DNA from: DAIOGN01 sp036745245
GTDB taxonomy: Bacteria; Zixibacteria; MSB-5A5; JAUVRN01
Reading direction: 5' to 3'
Assembly: GCA_036745245.1 (NCBI GenBank)
Contig: DAIOGN010000173.1
Span: forward strand, 1-5,398
DNA length: 5,398 nt
In this document: positions 1 to 5,398 of the stretch, in pieces
Position numbering within the stretch: position 1 is the stretch's first letter
How the letters are laid out: the number at the start of each line of letters is the position of its first letter
Made by a program: the position numbers and the translations under genes
Notes under the pieces: generated by a model
Databases searched by the model: none
What the model was told of the DNA's origin: nothing
The model's input: only the letters and a program-made list of their open reading frames with translations

Positions 1-2
1 GC

Positions 3-112
3 CGTAAGTTGTTGCCAGCCGGAGTGATGGAATGGAAGACATCAGGGACTTAAAATCCCTTGTCCCGTAAGGGGCGTGCCGGTTCGAGTCCGGCCTCCGG
101 CATGAACTTACG
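3..112 (+). repeat. 8-bp inverted repeat flanking the tRNA
   Basis: CGTAAGTT at 3-10 and AACTTACG at 105-112 are exact reverse complements, one on each side of the tRNA-Leu gene. In the precursor transcript they could pair and join the 5' leader to the 3' trailer, leaving seven unpaired bases before the mature 5' end and two after the discriminator. Helices formed by leader and trailer are known around some stable RNAs, notably rRNA processing stems. Whether this one matters here is inference; an 8-bp match could also be chance. Confidence 0.4.
18..102 (+). tRNA. tRNA-Leu (anticodon UAA)
   Basis: The sequence folds as a complete class II tRNA of 85 nt. The acceptor stem is GCCGGAG (18-24) with CTCCGGC (95-101), all seven pairs, and the discriminator base is A102. 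The D stem is GATG (26-29) with CATC (40-43), with the usual GG in the loop at 34-35. The anticodon stem is AGGGA (44-48) with TCCCT (56-60) around the loop CTTAAAA (49-55), which puts TAA at 51-53. A long variable arm (61-77) contains a CCC/GGG helix, as expected for leucine. The T arm is GCCGG (78-82), loop TTCGAGT, CCGGC (90-94). The 3' CCA is not encoded (TGA follows A102), so it must be added by the CCA-adding enzyme. This tRNA should read UUA and UUG. It may end a longer transcript entering from the left. Confidence 0.97.
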
Positions 113-247
113 CTCTTTGACGCCGCCTTTCAACCGACCGGGCCGCGGGCAGATTCGGGTTGCCGTAAGGCTCACGCTCCCATAGGTTAGGCCCAGCTAT
201 CCGCAGGGAATAAACCCCCTTGAGTAGTGTCTGAGGACTGACGCGAA

Positions 248-312
248 CGGCCGGATGGGTCTGTTTGGGCGGTTGGTCGAGGTGCCATGGGACAGAGACT
301 CGGATCCGGCCG
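248..312 (+). other. Imperfect long hairpin in the leader of the exported protein gene
   Basis: CGGCCGGAT at 248-256 pairs perfectly with ATCCGGCCG at 304-312 (9 bp). Further in, TCTGT at 260-264 pairs with ACAGA at 292-296 (5 bp), separated from the outer helix by small internal loops. The apical part holds the palindrome CCATGG (285-290). No T-run follows, so it is not a classical terminator. It ends 36 nt before the Shine-Dalgarno sequence and so would not directly mask it. A role in mRNA stability or as a protein site is possible, but unsupported beyond the pairing itself. Confidence 0.4.
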
Positions 313-348
313 GCGGTCCAATCCCCGCCAGGTTGAGTGCTCTTTAAT

Positions 349-353
349 AAGGA
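349..353 (+). promoter_or_regulatory. Ribosome binding site that decides the start at 364
   Basis: AAGGA lies 10 nt before the ATG at 364. No comparable purine run stands before the in-frame GTG at 337. The site would also fall inside the coding region if GTG337 were used. The protein from ATG364 begins directly with a normal signal peptide, which supports this start. Confidence 0.65.
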
Positions 354-363
354 CTGGTCTTTA

Positions 364-2970
364 ATGAACTTGAGATGGTTCCGATGCCTGGCGTTTGTGT
401 GCGCCGGCCTGACACTCAGCCAGCCGGTGTGGGCCGCGAAGTTGCCTACCCAGAAGCCGAACCGCAGCCGCTACCAGGTCCAGAGTGCGGTGGAGAGCCC
501 GTTCGTCACCAACCGCACTCACAAGGTCGGAAACATCGCTTTCACGGTGACCAACTGGGGGTTCATCGGCAGCGCGGGGCGCGGCGAAATCGACCCCTGT
601 ACACGTCGGCCAGCGGAATCATTCGAGTTCCCGCGCGGCTCCGGCGTGGAGTACCTGTTCCAGGGCGCCCTGTGGGTGGGCGCCATTGTCAATCGTGACA
701 CTCTCGTGTCCGTTGGCGCTGACGGCTGGCTCGACAACAATGAGATGTTCCCCGATCCGTTCCCGGAAGGCGACATCATTGAGCGCACGAATCGCCCCCT
801 CCTCAGACAACCAGCCAACTCGGCCTGTCCCGACGCGATTTTCACCAAGGACGCGGTCTCCGAGCAAGACTTTGTGGCAACCTACTATGACACCGTGACC
901 AACTCCCAGTTCGTGGGATCCGACGGCAACGACGGACGACCGCACATTCCCATTGGCATTCAGGTGCGTCAGGAGTCGTATTCCTGGTCGTTCGACTACG
1001 CCAAGGACTTTATCCTGCTGGACTTCAAGATCATCGGGCTGTCGAGTCGCACTATCGACGATCTGTACATGGGATTGTACATGGACCACGACGTGGGCCA
1101 TGTGTCGAACGGCGAGGCGTACGACGACGACATTACGGGGTTTACTCCCACCGTGGAGGCCGCTGTAGGCGAGGGCTACCGGGACACCGTCAACATCGCC
1201 TGGATCTCCGATAACGACGGCGACCCCAACTCGAGCAATCGGTTCGGCTTCAATTCGGTGACAGGCGTGTCCGGCGTGCGCGTGGTGCGTGCCCCGGCCG
1301 ACTTGAAATTCTCGTTCAACTGGTGGATCTCCAACGGCACGGCGAGTCAGGATTGGGGGCCCAACAAAGCGAACACGAAGGTTACCTACCCCGCCGGCAA
1401 CCTGGGCACTCCGGAGGGCGACGTGAACAAGTATCTCACGCTCTCCAACGGCGAATTCGACTTCGCCCAGGTGGACGCTGCTAATACACACGTGGTGGAC
1501 GGCTGGCTGCCGCCTCTGTCGCCCCTGTCGAACGCCATCGATATCGCCGACGGCTTTGACACGCGCTACCTGCTCTCCTTTGGACCGTTCGACGTGAACC
1601 CCGGCGACACCTTGCCGTTGACTGTCGCCATCGTGGCCGGCGCGGACTTCCACGATGACCCCAGGAACTTTCAGGTGAATTTCACGCCTGCCAATCCGCA
1701 ACTCTTTCTCGACGGGCTGAACTTCACCAATTTCGCGCGCAACGCGCAGTGGGCGGGCTGGGTGTACGACACCCCGGGCTTCGACTCCGACAGCAATGGC
1801 ACCAAGGGCAGTTATCGAATCGTGAATGACGACACGGCCTACTACACGGGCGATGGCGTCCCCGACTTCCAGGGACCTCCGCCGCCGGCGGTGCCCGACG
1901 TGCGGTTTATCACGGTGGAGCGACAGGTGATCCTGCGCTGGAACGGACTGCGTGCAGAGACCGAACGGGACGTGTTTTCGAACCTCGCCGATTTCGAGGG
2001 CTACCGGGTGTACATGAGCCGCACGGGCCAGCTGGCCGACTTTTCTCTGCTCGCGCAGCGTGACAACATCAACTACATCCGCTGGCGGTTCAATGCCGAC
2101 GCCTTCCGCTGGATCGTGGAGGATCCGCCATTCACCCTGGACTCGCTCCAGTTCTTGTACAACGATCTGGTGGATTCGGTGTACGACTTCACGCCGTTCC
2201 ATCCGGACAGCTTCAAGGTGGCCGACGTCACGGAAGCGATGCGCGAGATCGTGCTGGATCCAGTGGACCAGGAGAACCTGGATACGAACTACTACTACTT
2301 CACCGCGTTCGATTCCAACCAGAAGGCCGATGACTCTGGGCTGGCCTTCTTGAACGACTCGCTCGGCCATCCGGTGTACCAGGTGATCCGCAAGCGGTTT
2401 CCACAGGCCACGCCGGCCGACACCATGTACGAAAACGGCGAGCCGTTCAACATGTTCTACGAATACGAATTCGCCATCGACGGACTTCAGCTGGCCGAAC
2501 CTGTGTTTCTCGCGGTGACCACGTTCGACTTTGGCAATCCGCAGGCCGAGCTGTCCTCCCTGGAATCGTCGCCCCTGGCGACCATGCAGGAGATCTGGCC
2601 TTTGAATTCGGCTGAGGTGGTGAAGTCCACGCGCCCGAAACCGGGAGTGTTCCCCAATCCCTACCGGCTGTCGGAGGACTACAACTCCGCGGGCTGGGAA
2701 GACCCGGGCCGCATCGGGAGCGACCCCGAACGCGCTCGCAAGGTGACCTTCACCAACGTTCCCGACACCTGCGTGGTGTCGGTGTGGACTCTGGATGGTG
2801 ACCTGGTGCGGAGACTTGATCACTATGAAAACCCGTCCAGCTCCCAGGCCACCGTGGTGGAGTGGGATCTGATCACGCGCAACACGCAGGCCGTAAAGAC
2901 GGGCCTGTACATCTACACCGTCGAGAGCCGCTTCGGCACCGACATCGGCAAGCTCGTCATTATCAAGTGA
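364..2970 (+). CDS. Large exported protein with FN3-like region and T9SS-type C-terminal sorting domain
   Basis: Predicted secreted or surface protein of 868 residues; its molecular function is not recognised. Residues 1-24 form a signal peptide: N-terminal Arg residues, a hydrophobic core around 8-18, and VWA before likely cleavage at A24/A25. Residues ~50-500 are rich in aromatic, Asn, Asp and Gly residues and look all-beta. They include an FPRGSGVEYLF-type stretch (89-99) followed by LWVGA (103-107), a pattern I associate with unnamed exported proteins of candidate phyla. C79 and C155 could form a disulfide. Asp-rich loops at 283-287 (DNDGD) and 474-479 resemble calcium sites. After a proline run (505-508), residues ~511-650 resemble a fibronectin type III module, apparently split by an insertion. 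Residues ~758-868 look like a type IX secretion sorting domain (type A) or FlgD-like Ig tail: PNPYR, a central VWTLDGDLVRRL, then TGLYIYTVES and GKLVIIK. The frame also opens at GTG337, but ATG364 is preferred. A terminator follows directly, so it may be monocistronic. Export and the tail are fairly sure; cell anchoring is inferred. Confidence 0.85.
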   Translation: MNLRWFRCLAFVCAGLTLSQPVWAAKLPTQKPNRSRYQVQSAVESPFVTNRTHKVGNIAFTVTNWGFIGSAGRGEIDPCTRRPAESFEFPRGSGVEYLFQGALWVGAIVNRDTLVSVGADGWLDNNEMFPDPFPEGDIIERTNRPLLRQPANSACPDAIFTKDAVSEQDFVATYYDTVTNSQFVGSDGNDGRPHIPIGIQVRQESYSWSFDYAKDFILLDFKIIGLSSRTIDDLYMGLYMDHDVGHVSNGEAYDDDITGFTPTVEAAVGEGYRDTVNIAWISDNDGDPNSSNRFGFNSVTGVSGVRVVRAPADLKFSFNWWISNGTASQDWGPNKANTKVTYPAGNLGTPEGDVNKYLTLSNGEFDFAQVDAANTHVVDGWLPPLSPLSNAIDIADGFDTRYLLSFGPFDVNPGDTLPLTVAIVAGADFHDDPRNFQVNFTPANPQLFLDGLNFTNFARNAQWAGWVYDTPGFDSDSNGTKGSYRIVNDDTAYYTGDGVPDFQGPPPPAVPDVRFITVERQVILRWNGLRAETERDVFSNLADFEGYRVYMSRTGQLADFSLLAQRDNINYIRWRFNADAFRWIVEDPPFTLDSLQFLYNDLVDSVYDFTPFHPDSFKVADVTEAMREIVLDPVDQENLDTNYYYFTAFDSNQKADDSGLAFLNDSLGHPVYQVIRKRFPQATPADTMYENGEPFNMFYEYEFAIDGLQLAEPVFLAVTTFDFGNPQAELSSLESSPLATMQEIWPLNSAEVVKSTRPKPGVFPNPYRLSEDYNSAGWEDPGRIGSDPERARKVTFTNVPDTCVVSVWTLDGDLVRRLDHYENPSSSQATVVEWDLITRNTQAVKTGLYIYTVESRFGTDIGKLVIIK

Positions 2971-2986
2971 CGGGGGTCAAACCCCG
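2971..2986 (+). other. Short hairpin directly after the stop codon
   Basis: CGGGG (2971-2975) pairs with CCCCG (2982-2986) around a six-base loop, beginning at the base after the TGA. It has no T-run of its own and sits 13 nt before the terminator hairpin. It may add a second helix that protects the 3' end, or it may be incidental. Confidence 0.35.
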
Positions 2987-2999
2987 TGTCCTGAATCTC

Positions 3000-3030
3000 A
3001 AGGGGCGAGCGCGGCTCGCCCCTTTTCTTT
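3000..3030 (+). terminator. Rho-independent terminator
   Basis: AGGGGCGAGC (3001-3010) and GCTCGCCCCT (3014-3023) are perfect complements around the three-base loop GCG. An extra A-T pair (3000 with 3024) makes 11 bp. The 3' arm runs into TTTTCTTT (3023-3030). This is a textbook intrinsic terminator 30 nt after the stop codon of the exported protein gene, and it separates that gene from tkt. Confidence 0.92.
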
Positions 3031-3044
3031 GGTGCGCTCGGCCC

Positions 3045-3073
3045 TTGCCTGTCCCACAGGCGGCCCCTACTCT
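3045..3073 (+). promoter_or_regulatory. Possible sigma-70-type promoter for tkt
   Basis: TTGCCT (3045-3050) and TACTCT (3068-3073) are separated by exactly 17 bp, between the upstream terminator and the tkt start. The -35-like box matches TTGACA at four positions; the -10-like box keeps the TA and final T of TATAAT. A start near 3080 would give a leader of about 25 nt. A promoter is expected here because the terminator should stop read-through, but the match is weak and the lineage's promoter consensus is unknown. Confidence 0.3.
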
Positions 3074-3105
3074 GACCGCTAACCACCACAGGGGACCCGC
3101 ACCGC

Positions 3106-5145
3106 ATGAACAAGGCAACGCTTGTGCACCCGGCCGCTACGAGCGCGCAGGGCATCGATCGACTGTTTCCCAACGCAATTCGCGTGCTCGCCGCCGAGGC
3201 GGTGCAGAAGGCAGGATCGGGTCACCCCGGGGCACCCATGGGACAGGCCGACATGGCCTTTGTGCTATGGGACCGGCTTCTGAAATTCAATCCCGATGAC
3301 ACCGCCTGGCTCGACCGCGATCGGTTCGTACTGTCGTCGGGACACGGATGTCTTCTGCTGTACACGCTGCTCCATCTTTACGGCTGCGGCCTCACGCTGG
3401 ATGACCTCCGTTCGTACCGGCAGTGGGGCAGCCTTACCCCGGGTCACCCAGAGCGGGGGCACACCCCGGGTGTGGAAACCACCACAGGCCCGCTGGGACA
3501 GGGACTGGCGAATGCAGTGGGGATGGCGCTGGCAGAGAGACTTCTGGCCGAAAGATTCAATCGCGAAGGTCTGCCGCTCGTGGACCATCACACCTGGTGC
3601 ATCTGTTCCGACGGCGACCTGATGGAGGGCGTGGCCTCGGAGGCCGCATCGCTCGCCGGACATCTTGCGCTGGGAAAACTCACAGTGCTCTACGACGACA
3701 ATCGAATCACGATCGGCGGCCCCACGGGCCTGGCTTTCACCGAGGACGTGGCGGCGCGCTTCGGGGCCTACGGCTGGCACGTTCTCGCGGTGGATGGCCA
3801 CGATCACGAAGCGATCGGCTGGGCGCTCGACAAGGCGGTGGCGCAACAGCATCAGCCTACGCTCATCGTGGCGCGCACGCACATCGGCTTCGGTGCGCCG
3901 AAGCTTCAGGACACCTCCGAAGTGCACGGTGCCCCGCTGGGCGAGGAGGAGCTGAAACGCACGAAGGAGGCCCTGAGCTGGCCAGCGTCTCCCGCTTTCC
4001 ACGTGCCCTCGGAAGTGTACGATCACGCAAAGTCGGCGGGGGAACGTGGCCGTCGCCGGCACGCCGAATGGATTGAACTCTGGAAGCGCTATCGCGCGGC
4101 GCACCCCGACCTGGCCTCGGAGTTCGAACGGCGCACGCAGGGAAGGCTTCCCGAGGGCTGGGACAAGAGTCTGCCGCAGTTCGAGACGGGCACGTCCGTG
4201 GCCACACGCAATGCTTCCGGCAAGGTGCTCAACGCCATCGCTAAAGTTGTCCCCGAACTCGTGGGCGGTTCGGCCGACCTCGAACCGTCGAACAAGACTC
4301 TGATCTCGGGGGAGGCCAGCCAGTCGGCCGAGTCGCCGGGCGGCCGCAACATTCACTTCGGCGTGCGCGAACATGCCATGGGAAGCATCGCCAACGGCCT
4401 GGCGTACCACGGCGGGCTGCGACCCTATCAGGGCACGTTCCTCGTGTTCTCGGATTATCAGAGACCGGCCGTGCGTCTGTCGGCTCTGGTGGGATTGCCT
4501 GTCGTCTACGTGTACACGCACGATTCCATCGGCGTGGGTGGCGACGGACCCACGCACCAGCCGGTGGAGCACTTGATCTCTCTGCGCGCCATTCCCGGAC
4601 TCACGGTGATCCGTCCCGCCGACGCCAACGAAACGTGCGTGGCGTGGCAGGTAGCCATGGAGCGCACGGGACCCACGGCACTCATTCTCACGCGACAGGA
4701 TCTGCCCGTGATCGACGGGCTCCCGGCGGCCAGGCTGAAGCAGGGAGCCTACGTGGCGTTTGAACCGAAGTCCGCTCCGGAGGCGCTGCTTCTCGCCACC
4801 GGTTCAGAGTTGCATCTCTGTCTGGAGGCGGCGAAGGTGCTGTCCACGCGTGGCACGAACGTTCGCGTTGTGAGCATGCCGTCGTGGGAATTGTTCGAAG
4901 CGCAGACCGACGCATACAAGGAATCGATCCTTCCGAAGGCACTCCGCAGGCGGGTCGCCGTGGAAGCGGGTTCATCGCACGGGTGGTGGAAGTACGTGGG
5001 CCTGGACGGATCGGTGCTGGGCGTGGATCGCTACGGCGCCTCGGCCCCGGAGAAGAAGCTCTTTGAGGAGTTCGGACTCACGGTGGGCCACATCATAGAG
5101 GTGGTGACGTCCCGTCTCGGGGGTGACGCAAGGGCCCGTAAGTAA
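3106..5145 (+). CDS. tkt: Transketolase
   Basis: Cytosolic enzyme that uses thiamine diphosphate and a divalent metal to move two-carbon ketol units between sugar phosphates, in the non-oxidative pentose phosphate pathway or the Calvin cycle. At 679 residues it has full family length (E. coli TktA is 663). The N-terminal cofactor domain shows SGHPGAPMG (38-46), SSGHG (77-81), PGHPE (112-116) and GVETTTGPLGQG (122-133). The cofactor/metal motif is SDGDLMEG (168-175) with N199 and I201; D169 and N199 match D155 and N185 of the E. coli enzyme. HGAPLG (274-279) follows. The pyrimidine domain has R368, GGSADLEPSN (387-396), GVREHAMG with the catalytic Glu at 422, and THDSIGVGGDGPTHQP (471-486). 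R530 fits the substrate-phosphate Arg. The C-terminal domain ends with VEAGSSHGWWKYVG (619-632) and DRYGASAP. Two departures: Ser replaces the first Gly of the common GDG, and Gly replaces the usual Glu in GEDGPTHQP. The ATG start has AGGGGA (3090-3095) 10 nt upstream. No other pentose phosphate gene is adjacent. DXS is excluded by motifs and length. Confidence 0.97.
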   Translation: MNKATLVHPAATSAQGIDRLFPNAIRVLAAEAVQKAGSGHPGAPMGQADMAFVLWDRLLKFNPDDTAWLDRDRFVLSSGHGCLLLYTLLHLYGCGLTLDDLRSYRQWGSLTPGHPERGHTPGVETTTGPLGQGLANAVGMALAERLLAERFNREGLPLVDHHTWCICSDGDLMEGVASEAASLAGHLALGKLTVLYDDNRITIGGPTGLAFTEDVAARFGAYGWHVLAVDGHDHEAIGWALDKAVAQQHQPTLIVARTHIGFGAPKLQDTSEVHGAPLGEEELKRTKEALSWPASPAFHVPSEVYDHAKSAGERGRRRHAEWIELWKRYRAAHPDLASEFERRTQGRLPEGWDKSLPQFETGTSVATRNASGKVLNAIAKVVPELVGGSADLEPSNKTLISGEASQSAESPGGRNIHFGVREHAMGSIANGLAYHGGLRPYQGTFLVFSDYQRPAVRLSALVGLPVVYVYTHDSIGVGGDGPTHQPVEHLISLRAIPGLTVIRPADANETCVAWQVAMERTGPTALILTRQDLPVIDGLPAARLKQGAYVAFEPKSAPEALLLATGSELHLCLEAAKVLSTRGTNVRVVSMPSWELFEAQTDAYKESILPKALRRRVAVEAGSSHGWWKYVGLDGSVLGVDRYGASAPEKKLFEEFGLTVGHIIEVVTSRLGGDARARK

Positions 5146-5314
5146 TTGACGTATAAATAGTTAGGTTTTCAGACCCAGCTGCACCCGGGTGAAGGGGTAG
5201 GGGCCCGGCAGCAGGATCCCGGAAATCTTCGGCCGGAGCGCCAATGTCTGGCGTAACGATGCGTATATTGTTCGCGATGGCTATTGATAGTCGAGAGTCC
5301 CCAGAGTCCTGATT
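5146..5314. other. Intergenic region after tkt
   Basis: There is no intrinsic terminator of the usual form after tkt. One bulged hairpin can be drawn (GCTG 5178-5181 plus CCGGG 5185-5189 with CCCGG 5204-5208 plus CAGC 5209-5212), but no T-run follows. A second small hairpin pairs CGCCA (5239-5243) with TGGCG (5249-5253). TATATT (5264-5269) resembles a -10 box and would place a start about 40 nt before the GTG at 5315, but I find no good -35 box at the right spacing. The stretch is visibly less G+C-rich around 5146-5170 and 5255-5290 than the genes, as expected for a regulatory gap. Confidence 0.4.
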
Positions 5315-5398
5315 GTGACACAGCCCAAAAAAGTTGTACTGACAGCGCAGGTGGCACCGGAGCGGCCACACCGTCTGGTGTTGCACTTCAACTCCGAA
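5315..5398 (+). CDS. Start of an unidentified protein, cut by the window end
   Basis: A frame beginning at GTG 5315 stays open for 28 codons to the last base of the window. An in-frame TAG at 5288-5290 lies upstream, so the start must fall between 5291 and the window end; GTG 5315 is the best initiator I see. The peptide starts MTQPKKVVLTAQ and continues through ERPHRLVLHF. It mixes basic and hydrophobic residues like the first beta strands of a cytosolic domain and has no signal peptide. Third codon positions are mostly G or C, as in the neighbouring genes. The Shine-Dalgarno sequence is poor (AGAG at 5303-5306). The family is not recognised, and it is possible that the frame is not a gene. 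It lies about 170 nt after tkt on the same strand. Confidence 0.45.
   Translation, partial: MTQPKKVVLTAQVAPERPHRLVLHFNSE

Larger units (their letters stand above)
103..363. other. Intergenic region between tRNA-Leu and the exported protein gene
   Basis: I see no convincing gene here. The tRNA is not followed by a hairpin with a T-run, so no intrinsic terminator is visible for it. A weak promoter-like pair is TTGCCG (160-165) and TAGGTT (183-188) with 17-bp spacing, but the second box matches the consensus poorly. From about 248 the sequence is rich in self-complementarity, with a long hairpin at 248-312 and a small one pairing GGCGG (312-316) with CCGCC (325-329). If transcription starts near 195, these lie in a leader of roughly 170 nt ahead of the coding region. 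I recognise no riboswitch class. Confidence 0.5.

Noticed and set aside
18..102. tRNA-Leu as an integration site for a mobile element
   Set aside because: I found no second copy of the tRNA 3' end and no integrase or phage gene in the window.
248..312. Leader hairpin as a terminator for the tRNA or as a known riboswitch
   Set aside because: There is no T-run after it, and no conserved core of a riboswitch class that I know.
385..405. Possible lipoprotein signal around Cys8 or Cys13 of the exported protein
   Set aside because: The residues before the cysteines (WFR and AFV) do not fit a lipobox, and a normal VWA cleavage site follows.
375..698. Short + strand frames inside the exported protein gene (also near 686, 953 and 2060)
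   Set aside because: These are out-of-frame shadows of a well-supported gene.
619..2823. Open frame of 734 codons on the - strand, opposite the exported protein gene
   Set aside because: Its codons lie exactly opposite the sense codons, so it stays open simply because the sense gene uses no TTA, CTA or TCA in this stretch. The translation is rich in His, Val and Arg with no domain-like pattern, whereas the sense frame has a signal peptide and a recognisable tail.
2862..3299. Open frame of 145 codons on the + strand bridging the two genes
   Set aside because: It overlaps both real genes and runs through the terminator hairpin, and its translation is low-complexity and rich in Arg, Pro and Gly.
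3265..4572. Open frame of 435 codons on the - strand, opposite tkt
   Set aside because: Same codon-aligned artefact; the sense strand is an unambiguous transketolase.
3106..5145. 1-deoxyxylulose-5-phosphate synthase instead of transketolase
   Set aside because: The order and wording of the motifs (GVETTTGPLGQG, HGAPLG, GDGPTHQP, SSHGWWKYVG) and the 679-residue length are those of transketolase.
5178..5212. Bulged hairpin after tkt as an intrinsic terminator
   Set aside because: The helix is interrupted by a three-base bulge, has a 14-base loop and is not followed by a T-run.
5093..5386. Open frame of 97 codons on the - strand at the right end
   Set aside because: It overlaps the end of tkt and the intergenic gap, and shows no recognisable motif and no clear ribosome binding site.

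Overview
The window looks like chromosomal DNA from a high-G+C bacterium, not a phage or plasmid: one tRNA gene, one large exported surface-type protein, one central-carbon enzyme and the beginning of a third gene, all on the + strand. The large protein ends in a domain resembling the C-terminal sorting domain (type A) of the type IX secretion system. That points to the Bacteroidetes/Chlorobi/Gemmatimonadetes/Zixibacteria/Eisenbacteria/Latescibacteria side of the tree. With G+C this high I would guess one of the uncultured candidate phyla (Eisenbacteria-like), but the window does not prove the lineage.

Layout. 18-102 is a tRNA-Leu with anticodon UAA, without an encoded CCA, flanked by an 8-bp inverted repeat. 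103-363 has no convincing gene; it contains a long imperfect hairpin (248-312) and a Shine-Dalgarno sequence for the next gene. 364-2970 encodes an 868-residue secreted protein with a signal peptide, a beta-rich N-terminal region of a recurring but unnamed type, Asp-rich possible calcium sites, an FN3-like module that appears split by an insertion, and the sorting-type tail. A strong intrinsic terminator (3000-3030) follows. 3106-5145 encodes a complete transketolase (tkt) with its catalytic residues in place. 5146-5314 is intergenic. From 5315 a reading frame runs off the window; its product is not recognised.

How they relate. The terminator and a possible promoter between the surface protein and tkt suggest separate transcription, so I see no functional coupling between the genes. 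Both complete genes avoid the codon TTA entirely, and largely avoid CTA and TCA. That leaves very long but spurious open frames on the opposite strand. I found no CRISPR array, insertion sequence, prophage gene, toxin-antitoxin pair or defence system. The least explained parts are the big exported protein and the structured stretch in front of it.
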